From: an uncultured Ruminococcus sp.
GTDB lineage: Bacteria; Bacillota; Clostridia; Oscillospirales; Acutalibacteraceae
Assembly (NCBI GenBank): GCA_902786345.1
Contig: CADACB010000001.1
Coordinates: 1 to 64,000 of the forward strand
Reading direction: 5' to 3'
Length of the DNA: 64,000 bases
The notes under the pieces were generated by a model. It was given only the letters and a program-made list of their open reading frames with translations. It was not told the origin of the DNA and searched no databases. Below are positions 26,306-35,175 of the stretch, piece after piece. Within the stretch, counting starts at the first letter, position 1; every line of letters starts with the position of its first letter. Position numbers and translations under genes: made by a program.

Positions 26306-26680
26306 ATGCAGTATATATGGTCATTTATTGTAGGCGGACTGTTCTGTACGATTGCACAGATACTGATAGATAAGACAAAGCTCACTCCTGCAAGAATACT
26401 TGTAACGTATGTTACAGCAGGAGTATTCCTCACGGCAATAGGGATATATGAACCTCTTGTAAACCTTGCCGGAGCAGGAGCTACCGTACCTTTGACAGGC
26501 TTCGGCTATTCACTTGCCAAAGGAATCGAAGAAGCTGTTGCAAGTGACAGCTGGCTGGGTGCATTCAGCGGCGGACTCACAGCCTGCTCGGCAGGTATTG
26601 CAGCAGCCATATTTTTCGGACTGATAATGTCCCTTATTAAAAACAGCATAAACGGAACACAGGACAATATAAAACATTAA
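26306..26680 (+). CDS. spoVAE: Stage V sporulation protein AE
   Basis: A 124-residue membrane protein of the SpoVA complex, which moves dipicolinic acid into the forespore and out at germination. It carries the family core LIDKTKLTPARILV, GIYEPLVNLAGAGATVPLTG, AKGIEEAV and SAGIAAAIFFG, with about four membrane segments. The ATG at 26306 follows GGTGGTG with 7-bp spacing; an in-frame ATG 15 codons upstream lacks a site. It stands alone: spoVAC and spoVAD, its usual partners, are not in the window. A bidirectional terminator follows. Confidence 0.9.
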   Translation: MQYIWSFIVGGLFCTIAQILIDKTKLTPARILVTYVTAGVFLTAIGIYEPLVNLAGAGATVPLTGFGYSLAKGIEEAVASDSWLGAFSGGLTACSAGIAAAIFFGLIMSLIKNSINGTQDNIKH

Positions 26681-26691
26681 CATTCAATCAC

Positions 26692-26724
26692 AAAAAGCCG
26701 ATGAAACTAAGTCATCGGCTTTTT
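26692..26724. terminator. Bidirectional terminator between spoVAE and the signalling island
   Basis: AAAAAGCCGATG pairs with CATCGGCTTTTT across a 9-base loop. It serves spoVAE on + and the last gene of the island on -. Confidence 0.85.
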
Positions 26725-26733
26725 AATTGATCC

Positions 26734-26874
26734 TTATAAACCATACTCATCATCAAGAAGCCTTTTGAGCTTTCTGGACTTTACTGAAAGTATGATATTT
26801 GTAAAAATAATGCCTATAAGTGCAGCAGCAAAAAGAGCTATTCCTCCATAAAACATAATTGTACCCAATGTCAT
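26734..26874 (-). CDS. 46-residue single-span membrane protein
   Basis: A short gene starting at an ATG preceded by AAGGTGATA and located 10 bp after the kinase gene. The product begins MTLGTIMFYGGIALFAAALI, spans the membrane once (about residues 5-30) and ends in a basic segment SVKSRKLKRLL followed by DDEYGL. The ribosome site, the tight spacing and the terminator directly after it all support a real gene. No family is recognised. As the last member of the island it could be a small partner of the adjacent membrane kinase. Confidence 0.6.
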   Translation of the reverse strand: MTLGTIMFYGGIALFAAALIGIIFTNIILSVKSRKLKRLLDDEYGL

Positions 26875-26884
26875 AATTATCACC

Positions 26885-28936
26885 TTAAAAATAACCTTTC
26901 TCTTTTAATTCATCCATATAAGCTCTCATATCAGAAATATAAAGTACGTCATTGCCATTTATGCTGTTTTGCTTGTTGAGCTGTTCTGCCTTATCATATA
27001 ATTCCTTGAAATGCTTATAATCATTTGTCTTATATTTTGCCTGTATATCAAATTCCACCATAGCAAGCCTTGCATATACACTTGCATCATCAGGATAGTC
27101 CTTTGCCATACCGTTCAGAAGCTGACGTGCGCCCACATAATTCTCAACATATTGATATACAGTGGCAAGCTTGAACTTTGTCATTTTCTTAACACTTCCG
27201 CCTGACATCACCTGCTCATAATAGCTGATTGCCTTGTTTGAATACTCCGTCCATTCTGTTGAACCCTGACGCTGATGTTCAGCTTTACCCTTATATGCAT
27301 CTGCAATCATAAGCTTAGCTACCCTCTTACGTGATTCATTGAATAAGCTTTCACTGTTGACAAGATTATCTATTACCTCGTCATAATGTCCTATGTTGTA
27401 ATATATACGATTAAGGTAAAGTGAAGCACGCTGTGAAAGATTGCTGTTTGACGATTTTTCTATCGCCTTCTTAAAACTACGTATAGCAGTTTCACTGTCG
27501 TTTTCTGCATACGCTATTTCAGCCTCTACCAACACAACTGAGGCTTCGTCAAGTCCAAGATGCTTTGCATCCGAAAGTATACTCTTTGCCGAGGAAGTAT
27601 TGTTGTTTCTTGCAAGTGCTATCGCGTAATCACGGTAATATTCTGCATTCTCCTTATTCAGCTCAACTGCTTCTTCATACCACTTTACTGCCTCTGTATA
27701 ATTTTCCTGTTCAAAATACGAGTTTCCAAGGATATAATAAAAATCCGCCTTGTCCTTTTCGGTATCGTCTTTGAAGGTGTGTGCAGCAAGAGTATCCTTT
27801 CCGTATTTTGCGGCTGTTTCAAAGTCGAACTGTTCCGTATATATTTTCATAATACCAAGATATGGAAGTATGCTTTCCGATCTCATATCCATTGCCTCGT
27901 TATAGGCTTGTTCAGCCTGTGAAAAGCTCTTGTTTTCAACATAATTATCTGCAACAGATATTTTTCCGGCAAAGGCTTCATCCGACTCTTTCTGCATTGT
28001 AAAATATCCCCCAAAGGACAGCAACGCCGCGCCTACCATAATTACAGGGAACACTACATTTGAAATAAGTCTTGCCCTTTTGTGTCTGACATATCTTTTG
28101 TCAAGTTTTTTGATATTGTTCAGATCTTTGAGCAGCCTTTCTGCACTCTGATACCGTTCTCTTGGATCATATCTTGTCATCTTATTGACAATATGTATCA
28201 GAGTTTCATCAAAGCCCTCAAAATCGTCAGGTATCTCAGGGATCATTTCGGGATAATGAGGCGGATGCTGAAGTGTGATCATATGGTATATTGTAGCACC
28301 AAGGCTATATATATCCGACCTTTGATCAAGCGGCACCCTCATATCAAAATTATACTGAGGAACAAATCTTTTTCCGGGAACAGGCTGATTAAGCGGCTGA
28401 ATATTAAGATACTGTTCCGGAGAAGCATAGCCCCTGCTGGTAGCACTTATAAAGCTGTCGGGAGTACTTGTAAGTGATACATTAAAATCTATAAGGCATA
28501 TATTTCCTTCAAGGTTTATCATAATATTTGCCGGCTTTATATCACTGTGTATGATAGGCGGCTTTTGTCCGTGAAGATATACAAGTGCTTCTGCTGCCTG
28601 CTTCATCCAATACAAAATATGCTGCTGTGTAAAGCGGTAGTTATTTTTCAGATATTTGTCAACCGATAAGCCCGAAACATAATCCATAACGGTATAGATA
28701 CCGTCCTCAAGCTGTAAAAAGTCATATGCCTGAGGAAGATACTGATGTTTAAGATTTTTGATAATATCTGCTTCTTTACGTGAATCAACCACATTTGCCC
28801 AGCTGTCGTTTATTCGTTTTACAACCACAAACTTTTGCAGGTTAAGATGATAAGCCTTATATACAGTTCCTCCGCCGCCTGCTCCTATTTTTTCCATTAT
28901 CTTGTATGAACCAATCACTGTTCCTTCACTAAGCAT
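26885..28936 (-). CDS. Membrane Ser/Thr protein kinase with extracellular TPR domain
   Basis: A 683-residue Hanks-type kinase. The cytoplasmic kinase domain (about 9-270) has the glycine loop GAGGGGTVY, the ATP Lys in VVVKRI, and the catalytic loop HSDIKPANIM followed by DFN, so HRD has become HSD and DFG has become DFN; Lys, Asp and Asn of the loop are kept. One membrane segment (about 288-308) follows, then some 370 residues of TPR repeats predicted to be outside. AGGAGG precedes the ATG. It lies downstream of two TPR surface proteins. The altered motifs leave activity plausible but unproved. Confidence 0.85.
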   Translation of the reverse strand: MLSEGTVIGSYKIMEKIGAGGGGTVYKAYHLNLQKFVVVKRINDSWANVVDSRKEADIIKNLKHQYLPQAYDFLQLEDGIYTVMDYVSGLSVDKYLKNNYRFTQQHILYWMKQAAEALVYLHGQKPPIIHSDIKPANIMINLEGNICLIDFNVSLTSTPDSFISATSRGYASPEQYLNIQPLNQPVPGKRFVPQYNFDMRVPLDQRSDIYSLGATIYHMITLQHPPHYPEMIPEIPDDFEGFDETLIHIVNKMTRYDPRERYQSAERLLKDLNNIKKLDKRYVRHKRARLISNVVFPVIMVGAALLSFGGYFTMQKESDEAFAGKISVADNYVENKSFSQAEQAYNEAMDMRSESILPYLGIMKIYTEQFDFETAAKYGKDTLAAHTFKDDTEKDKADFYYILGNSYFEQENYTEAVKWYEEAVELNKENAEYYRDYAIALARNNNTSSAKSILSDAKHLGLDEASVVLVEAEIAYAENDSETAIRSFKKAIEKSSNSNLSQRASLYLNRIYYNIGHYDEVIDNLVNSESLFNESRKRVAKLMIADAYKGKAEHQRQGSTEWTEYSNKAISYYEQVMSGGSVKKMTKFKLATVYQYVENYVGARQLLNGMAKDYPDDASVYARLAMVEFDIQAKYKTNDYKHFKELYDKAEQLNKQNSINGNDVLYISDMRAYMDELKEKGYF

Positions 28937-28948
28937 TCATCTTCCTCC

Positions 28949-29308
28949 TTATTCAAGCTCGTATTTGATCATTTCTGAATATCCTTCAGCTCCGGCAAAC
29001 GAACCCATTTCAACACAAACATAAAGATCTCCGTTATTATCTATATATTTAGGTCTGGTAACGTCCTTATTTCTTACGAAATTCAATGTTTTTGCATATA
29101 CCTTATCTATATTATTGTATATATACTCTAAATCCTTGTTTTTTTCACGGACATCAGCAATGGTTTTTCCTTCCTTAATAATATTGCCGTCTTCGTCAGT
29201 AGTAGTGCCATACTTTCTGCAAAAAGCAAGCGAGAGAAAATCTTCGTCATTTTCAAGGTATTCCTTCTCTGTTATTCCTACAGTCTCCAGAACCTCAGCA
29301 CCTGTCAT
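28949..29308 (-). CDS. Frameshifted C-terminal part of the TPR/lectin surface protein
   Basis: A 119-residue frame starting at an ATG that overlaps the stop of the preceding gene (ATGA). Its sequence (VLETVGITEKEYLEND ... YIDNNGDLYVCVEMGSFAGAEG) aligns with the C-terminus of the paralogue at 31312-33096, where it is fused (FEAIGVTEKDFNDN ... YIDENGKLHIMIHTRIFFAAGEG). It is therefore the missing end of the 29305-31293 protein, displaced by one base. It could be made by -1 frameshifting at A AAA AAC (29317-29311) or by coupled restart. As a separate protein it would lack a signal for export. Confidence 0.7.
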   Translation of the reverse strand: MTGAEVLETVGITEKEYLENDEDFLSLAFCRKYGTTTDEDGNIIKEGKTIADVREKNKDLEYIYNNIDKVYAKTLNFVRNKDVTRPKYIDNNGDLYVCVEMGSFAGAEGYSEMIKYELE

Positions 29309-31293
29309 AAGTTTTTTGTGTTCATATCAATGTTATAGGCAAGAAATGCTGTATCGTGCCAGGGTCTGTACTGACACGTTATAACCAGTGATAAAACATT
29401 CTGATAGCTGAATACTTCATATGTTACATTATATGCAAATCCAGTGTCTCCCTCTGTTGCCGCAGCCTTGTCATTTATCTCCTTGTTTATTGCATCCTGA
29501 TCAGAAAATCCGGGAATATCAAGCTGTGGTATATCCATAGTCTTCGTAACATATTTATTGGTTCTATAGTTCTTTTCACGTGCAGTGACTTCTTTTGCTT
29601 TCACAAATGAAGAATAATCCTGCTGCTTCGGGGCATAGTCCCATTCACAGATGAAAATATCAACATCTCTTTCGGTACTGCCGCTGAATGAACCGTCATT
29701 CCACTGCCCGTCCTCATATTTATAATAGAACATAGCATAATGCTCACTGTCGTTTTCATTATTCGGCTCACCGTCAGCCCAGTTTTTGTAATCCGACTTC
29801 TTATTGTTCACCCATTTCCAGCTGCCCTCCTCTTCAGCGTCACTATAGCCGAAATATGCACTTTCACAGCCTTTTCTTTTCATATATTTAAAAAGGGCAT
29901 TATTCTCTTTTTCGTCATTTATTACGGCAAGATAGCCGCCAATTGACTCACAGTATTTTTCTGCAATTTCCCACTTATCAGAAATTTTATCAAAAATATA
30001 ATAGCTGTGTCCGTTATAGGTATAAGCATCGTCAGGTATCTTGTTTTCTGCTTTTTGCTGCTTTACTTCACCCGTTTCCATTATCAGGCCGAAATTTTCA
30101 AGCCCGAAAAATTTCTCTCTGCCACACATACCATCCTCCTGAAGATCGTTCCATTCACCTGCGTGACTGCCCTCCTCAGGTCTGTCCTTGTTATAAATCA
30201 TCAGTCTGTTTTCACTGCCTGTAAAATTATCCGGCTGTCTGACTGCCCAATTTGAGTAACCGAACTGTTCTCCGGTACTCCACACAGGTGTACCGTTTAC
30301 GATTGCTCCGCCAAGCCAGTATGAATTTTTGTTTCCGTTTGAAATAAGCTTTTTTACTGTATCCTGTTCCTCCTGTGAGGTAATTGTCAGAAGATAACCA
30401 CCGTTATCCTTACAATATTTTTCTGCCTCCTCCCATGTCATACCTTGATCAATCAGCCTATATGTATGCCTTACACCATCTATTGTAAGCTTGGCTTCAT
30501 ACCTCATATCTTCAAGCTCTTTAAGCTTTTTCCTGATCTGTTCGGAGTTAGTTTCACTATAGCCCTTTTCAAGTATGGTTTTTGCATCGTTATAGTCACT
30601 GTTTCCTATATAGCCCTCTGCTGCCAGAAGATAAGGCTTTTCTTCCTTAACCTTTATCTCTGCTGCCTGTTTAAAGCTGCCGGCTGCTTCGGTGTATTTG
30701 CTATCGGCAAGAAGCTTCTGTCCGCTTTCCATAAGCTCATTATACTGCTTCTCTTTTTTAAGCACCTCAAGTCTTGTTTTAAGGGATTCATCTTTTGTCT
30801 TTGAATAGCCTTCCTCAAGTGCCTGTATTGCACCTTCAATATCACCCTTGCCGATATATGAGTCAGCAAGCTTTTTATAAAGCTCAGGGTCATTCGGCTC
30901 AAGCTCTATCGCTTTTTTAAATGCGTCAATTGCATCGTCATAGTTTTCTTCACTCAGATATTTTTCTCCAAGCGAGATCTGATCTGAAAGCTCATTTCCG
31001 TTATTCTGTGACATTATTATAAACACTGCCGCCGCTGCACCTATGATAACAGCACACACAACTGCAATTATTACAATAAGCTTACCCTTTGACTTTTTCT
31101 TTTTAGCAGGCTTTTCTGAGACCTTTCTATTTTCAGGCACAAACTGATTCTGCATATCAAAGCTCTGAAATACGGACGTCTGTTCCGGTTCAACAGGTGC
31201 AGCAGGTCCTTCACCTTCATACGCCGTTCCGCACTTCGGGCATATAACGAATTTTTCATCAAATACCGCTGAACATTTTTTACAAGTCACCAT
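29305..31293 (-). CDS. Zinc-ribbon, TPR, double C-type lectin surface protein (frameshifted at 3' end)
   Basis: A 662-residue membrane protein. A zinc ribbon (CKKCSAVFDEKFVICPKCG) lies in the cytoplasm, one membrane segment follows (about 73-95), then outside TPR repeats (100-260), lectin domain 1 (about 270-405, with QPD and WND), lectin domain 2 (about 420-545, with EPN and WND) and the start of an RsiV/DUF3298-like domain (PQLDIPGFSDQDAINKEI). The last domain is cut off by a stop at 29305; the next frame completes it. QPD and EPN are the galactose- and mannose-type calcium-site motifs of C-type lectins. Its N-terminal half is nearly identical to the paralogue upstream. Confidence 0.8.
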   Translation of the reverse strand: MVTCKKCSAVFDEKFVICPKCGTAYEGEGPAAPVEPEQTSVFQSFDMQNQFVPENRKVSEKPAKKKKSKGKLIVIIAVVCAVIIGAAAAVFIIMSQNNGNELSDQISLGEKYLSEENYDDAIDAFKKAIELEPNDPELYKKLADSYIGKGDIEGAIQALEEGYSKTKDESLKTRLEVLKKEKQYNELMESGQKLLADSKYTEAAGSFKQAAEIKVKEEKPYLLAAEGYIGNSDYNDAKTILEKGYSETNSEQIRKKLKELEDMRYEAKLTIDGVRHTYRLIDQGMTWEEAEKYCKDNGGYLLTITSQEEQDTVKKLISNGNKNSYWLGGAIVNGTPVWSTGEQFGYSNWAVRQPDNFTGSENRLMIYNKDRPEEGSHAGEWNDLQEDGMCGREKFFGLENFGLIMETGEVKQQKAENKIPDDAYTYNGHSYYIFDKISDKWEIAEKYCESIGGYLAVINDEKENNALFKYMKRKGCESAYFGYSDAEEEGSWKWVNNKKSDYKNWADGEPNNENDSEHYAMFYYKYEDGQWNDGSFSGSTERDVDIFICEWDYAPKQQDYSSFVKAKEVTAREKNYRTNKYVTKTMDIPQLDIPGFSDQDAINKEINDKAAATEGDTGFAYNVTYEVFSYQNVLSLVITCQYRPWHDTAFLAYNIDMNTKNL

Positions 31294-31311
31294 ATTATAC
31301 TCCCCCTGTCA

Positions 31312-33096
31312 TCAGAATTCATACTCAACCATTCGTCCACCTTCTCCTGCGGCAAAAAATATGCGGGTGTGTATCATAATATGCAGTTTGCCGTTTTCAT
31401 CAATATATTTCTTATTATCAGCACTGTTTGGGATAAAGGATTCTGTTCCTTCTAGCGTAATTGAAAGCTGCTTTTCAATTTCCTCTCTTGTAAAGCTGTT
31501 ATCGTTTTTATTCAAAGCTTTATATACATCATCCATAGTATCGCCTTCACTTATAACAATTCCGCTATTATCAAGACTTTTACTGTTTTCCTTAATAAAT
31601 ACCCTAGTAACATTCTTCTCAAGATTATCATTGAAGTCCTTTTCCGTTACTCCTATAGCCTCAAATATATCATCATTTCCTGCGATCGTTTTGTCCTTCA
31701 TATTTATATTATAAATATAATAATTACGATAATTATTATTTCCTGCGGTTAAAACCACTAAGGACATTATGTTTTTATAGCTGTATACATGGTATTCCTG
31801 ACCTGACACAAAAAATTCATCACGATCAGGATCTTTTTTATAAAGCTCCATTATCTGTTCATTGATGCTGTCCTGCTCATCAAGTCCGGGAATATCTAAC
31901 TGAGGCATATCTGCATACACATATTCATATTTATCATTGGATAACCATTTTTTTGCTCTTACCCTTTCAGCACTTACAAACGAAGAATAGTCCTTTGGTT
32001 TGTTTATCTCTTCTGTTACCTCATCAAGCTTCTTTTTGACCTGTTCAGATTTCGTTTCCTTATAACCCTTTTCAAGTATTGCCTTTGCATTGTCAAGATC
32101 TTCACATTTTATATAGCTATCTGCTGCTGAAAGATAAGGCTTTTCTTCCTTAACCTTTATCTCTGCTGCCTGTTCAAAGCTGTCTGCTGCATCGGAATAA
32201 TAAGTATCGTCAAGCAGCCTCTGTCCGTTTTCAATAAGCTCGATATACTTTATCTCTTCTTCAACAGCATCAAGTCTTTTTTTGATCTGTGAGGAATCTG
32301 TTTCATTATAGCCTTTTTCAAGTATGGTTTTCGCTCCGCTGTAGTTTTCGTTTCCGATATAGCCATCTGCCGCAGAAAGATAAGGCTTTTCTTCCTTCAC
32401 CTTTATCTCTGCCGCTTGTTCAAAACTGCTGACCGCTTCAGTATATTTCTTTTCATCAAGAAGTTTCTGTCCGTTTTCCATAAGCTCGTCATACTTCTTA
32501 TCTTTTTTCAATACATCCGCCCTCATTTTAAGAGATTCGTTTTTTGTCTTGGAATATCCCTCCTCAAGTGCCTGTATTGCACCGTCAATATCACCCTTGC
32601 CGATATATGAGTCAGCAAGTTTTTTATAAAGCTCTGAGTTATTCGGTTCAAGCTCTATCGCCTTTTTGAATGCGTCAATTGCATCGTCATAGTTTTCTTC
32701 ACTCAAATATTTTTCTCCCAACGAGATCTGCTCCGAAAGTCCATTATCATTATTCTGTGACATTATTATAAACACCGCCGCAGCTGCACCAACGAGAACA
32801 GCACACACAACTGCAATTATTGCAATCAGCTTTCCTTTTGACTTTTTCCTTTCGGTCTTTTCAGACACAAACTGCTCTTTTACATCAGAGATGTGAGCGT
32901 CAGCTTCATCCTGTTCAGCAGGCTGCTTCTGTATATCAGACACCTTTATATCAACTGTCTCGGGCTGAGCGGCCTGACGAACAGTAGCAGAAGTATCAGC
33001 AGCACCGGGAACATCATCTTCATATACTGTTCCACACTTCGGACATATAACGAATTTCTCATCAAATACCGTTTCACAATTCTTACAAGTTACCAT
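31312..33096 (-). CDS. Zinc-ribbon, TPR surface protein with RsiV-like C-terminal domain
   Basis: A 594-residue membrane protein: N-terminal zinc ribbon (CKNCETVFDEKFVICPKCG), an acidic linker, one membrane segment (about 87-110), TPR-like repeats outside (115-370) that recur in units of about 65 residues (KVKEEKPYLSAADGYIG), and a C-terminal RsiV/DUF3298-like domain starting at YADMPQLDIPGLDEQD. It is the intact paralogue of the next gene, without the lectins. GGTGG precedes the ATG and a promoter with an inverted repeat lies upstream. RsiV-type domains bind lysozyme in Bacillus anti-sigma factors; binding here is unknown. Confidence 0.8.
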   Translation of the reverse strand: MVTCKNCETVFDEKFVICPKCGTVYEDDVPGAADTSATVRQAAQPETVDIKVSDIQKQPAEQDEADAHISDVKEQFVSEKTERKKSKGKLIAIIAVVCAVLVGAAAAVFIIMSQNNDNGLSEQISLGEKYLSEENYDDAIDAFKKAIELEPNNSELYKKLADSYIGKGDIDGAIQALEEGYSKTKNESLKMRADVLKKDKKYDELMENGQKLLDEKKYTEAVSSFEQAAEIKVKEEKPYLSAADGYIGNENYSGAKTILEKGYNETDSSQIKKRLDAVEEEIKYIELIENGQRLLDDTYYSDAADSFEQAAEIKVKEEKPYLSAADSYIKCEDLDNAKAILEKGYKETKSEQVKKKLDEVTEEINKPKDYSSFVSAERVRAKKWLSNDKYEYVYADMPQLDIPGLDEQDSINEQIMELYKKDPDRDEFFVSGQEYHVYSYKNIMSLVVLTAGNNNYRNYYIYNINMKDKTIAGNDDIFEAIGVTEKDFNDNLEKNVTRVFIKENSKSLDNSGIVISEGDTMDDVYKALNKNDNSFTREEIEKQLSITLEGTESFIPNSADNKKYIDENGKLHIMIHTRIFFAAGEGGRMVEYEF

Positions 33097-33164
33097 TTAA
33101 AATTCCACCCTTCATCATTTACAGGCTTTTGATGTTATACTGTTTGAATGATAAAATTATTTCT

Positions 33165-33225
33165 GATATATACTGATATTATTTCTTTTCAAAAACATTC
33201 CTTTTTAAAGGGAGATAATATCAGT
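33165..33225 (-). promoter_or_regulatory. Promoter with long inverted repeat before the TPR genes
   Basis: On the - strand TTGAAA (33192-33187) and TATATC (33170-33165) are 16 bp apart. An 11-bp inverted repeat, ACTGATATTAT at 33172-33182 and ATAATATCAGT at 33215-33225, encloses the -35 and may be an operator or an mRNA stem. Confidence 0.45.
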
Positions 33226-33253
33226 CTTTTACACTCAACGCCGATTTTAAAGC

Positions 33254-33281
33254 AGAAGCACCGGATTCAAACGGTGCTTCT
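33254..33281 (-). terminator. Terminator after the FHA genes
   Basis: AGAAGCACCG pairs with CGGTGCTTCT; on the - strand GCTTTAAAA follows. It separates the FHA genes from the TPR genes. Confidence 0.55.
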
Positions 33282-33337
33282 GTCATTTTGTCGGTCAATC
33301 GTCAGCGGACTGACTCGCTGTATTATGATGATCTATC

Positions 33338-33946
33338 TCAATCTCTGCTGAAATCCTTCCAGGAAAAGTTCTCTCCGCACAGAGGTACAAAAATAAATTC
33401 AGATCTGCCAATCTCAAGCTTATCCTTTGCCTTGAGCTGAACATTTTCAAGAACAACTTTATCATTTACATAAAACAGCTCTCTTGATTCTCCGGGCTGT
33501 GCAATAAATATGCTCTGCTTGGGAACATATGTAATAACTGCGTGCTTCTCTCTTGAAATTGCATCATCATTTTCGATAACAATATCCATAGCCCGTGAAC
33601 GTCCTATAAAGTTCCTGTTTTCTCTTATGGGATATGTTTTACCTTCGGAAGGACCTTTCACACAAACCAACCATCCTACAGTAGGCTGCCTGTTACGGTC
33701 ATCATTTTCCTGCTGTACAGGATAAGCTGCGGCTGCCTGCTGCTGAGGCATAGGCGGAACAGGAGGTACAGGCGGTACAGCGGGCTGATACTGCGGCCGG
33801 TAATTATACTGATAATTATTGTATTGATATTGTGCCTTTTGCTGAGGCTGCTGTACTGCAGCTGCCGATGGATTACAGAAAGGGCAATACATACTTTTGT
33901 TCATATCGTAATAATGTCCGTTTGGACACTGTACTACTTTTCTCAT
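33338..33946 (-). CDS. Zinc-ribbon FHA-domain protein
   Basis: A 202-residue cytoplasmic protein. The N-terminal ribbon is CPNGHYYDMNKSMYCPFC, a Pro/Gln/Tyr-rich linker runs to about residue 85, and an FHA domain fills 90-195 (NFIGRSRAMDIVIENDDAISREKHAVI), keeping the GR, S and H residues that hold phosphothreonine. The end, PLCGENFSWKDF, is shared almost word for word with the 35176-36453 protein. No STNG motif is present; its place is taken by ELFYVNDK. It probably reads phosphorylation by the island's kinases. GAAGGAG precedes the ATG. Confidence 0.88.
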   Translation of the reverse strand: MRKVVQCPNGHYYDMNKSMYCPFCNPSAAAVQQPQQKAQYQYNNYQYNYRPQYQPAVPPVPPVPPMPQQQAAAAYPVQQENDDRNRQPTVGWLVCVKGPSEGKTYPIRENRNFIGRSRAMDIVIENDDAISREKHAVITYVPKQSIFIAQPGESRELFYVNDKVVLENVQLKAKDKLEIGRSEFIFVPLCGENFSWKDFSRD

Positions 33947-33966
33947 AATTATTCTCCTTCTCTTAA

Positions 33967-35175
33967 TTATAGTAATCTGAATTGATTTTCTCCCTTTCCG
34001 AGTGAAATAACACTGCCCCTCGGAAGCTGTGTTTCCTGATTGTTAGGAAGCTGTTTATCGTTTGCGTAAGTACCGTTAGATGAGGTATCTATCACTTTAT
34101 AGCAATTTGTATAGGGATCGTATTTAACCGAACAATGTGACCTGCTTATATCCTTGCTGTCGGACGAGAATACGATATTGCTGACAGAAGGATCTCTTCC
34201 CAATATAAGCTTTATTCCGGGCTTCAGATCAATAACTGCTGTTTTATATTCACCCTTTATACCTTCTATTGCACCTTTCTGCGGCTCTGTTGGTGAATCA
34301 TCATCATTTGCAATCACATGATCTGACTGTATGGGAGATACAGGAACAGGCGGTATACTTGGAACAGGCGGTGCACTTGGTGCAGGATTTGCAGCAGGTA
34401 CAAACAGCTGATCAGACGGCGGTAAATGTGTGCCCTGTACATTCTGAAAACCCTTAGGCTGATTCTGAACTGCACCGGGACTATAACCCATAGTATTATT
34501 ATTCACATACTGATTTGAGGGAGGAACAGCAGGTCCGCCGAAACCGAAATGAGGTGCTTTTGTATCCGGTGCGAAAGCAGCAGAATCAGACAAGCCAAGG
34601 CAGCAAAATACTAATGTCAGCACAGAAAATATCGTCATAAGTATCGGTCCTATCCCAATATGCATATTATTAGAACTGTAATAACTGTATTTTGAAGGCA
34701 TATCATTCATAAAGTTATTCATGCTTATAATGAAAAATATGGTTGAACCCAGCATAAAAACTGAAAGTATAAGGCCAATAACAGCGCCTGTCAGTGCAAT
34801 AGATCTTCCGGTACGCTTGAATTGGAGACACTTGCCGCACACAACCACAAGTACTACAAGTATCAGACCAAAGAACACTACTGTTGAACCTATGATCTGT
34901 ATAAGTGTGGAAACCGCCAGTGATTTATAGCTATCCATATCATAAAGGTTATAGAATTTGTCCCAATTTTTTAATATTTCAGAATTAGAGTTTTCAAAAG
35001 TCCACATTTTCAACAAATTTGTATTGCTGTCGGCATAAAACGGCACAAACGACATACAGAACGTTGCTATTGAAAAGAGTATAGCACCAACTATTGATAT
35101 TATAGACATAACACTAAATGAATTTTTCTGTGTAACTGGGCGCACTGCTCCGGGATTATAATACTGATTATTCAT
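33967..35175 (-). CDS. Four-span membrane protein with C-terminal FHA domain
   Basis: A 402-residue protein. Four hydrophobic segments lie between residues 18 and 200 (the first MSIISIVGAILFSIATFCM). A Pro-rich linker (about 215-290) leads to an FHA domain at 300-402 with LGRDPSVSNIVF, ISRSHCSVKYD and the binding motif TSSNGTYAND. Both termini should be cytoplasmic. It begins at the stop codon of the preceding FHA gene and probably couples a membrane event to phosphothreonine recognition. No known transporter or enzyme motif is seen in the membrane part. Confidence 0.87.
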   Translation of the reverse strand: MNNQYYNPGAVRPVTQKNSFSVMSIISIVGAILFSIATFCMSFVPFYADSNTNLLKMWTFENSNSEILKNWDKFYNLYDMDSYKSLAVSTLIQIIGSTVVFFGLILVVLVVVCGKCLQFKRTGRSIALTGAVIGLILSVFMLGSTIFFIISMNNFMNDMPSKYSYYSSNNMHIGIGPILMTIFSVLTLVFCCLGLSDSAAFAPDTKAPHFGFGGPAVPPSNQYVNNNTMGYSPGAVQNQPKGFQNVQGTHLPPSDQLFVPAANPAPSAPPVPSIPPVPVSPIQSDHVIANDDDSPTEPQKGAIEGIKGEYKTAVIDLKPGIKLILGRDPSVSNIVFSSDSKDISRSHCSVKYDPYTNCYKVIDTSSNGTYANDKQLPNNQETQLPRGSVISLGKGENQFRLL

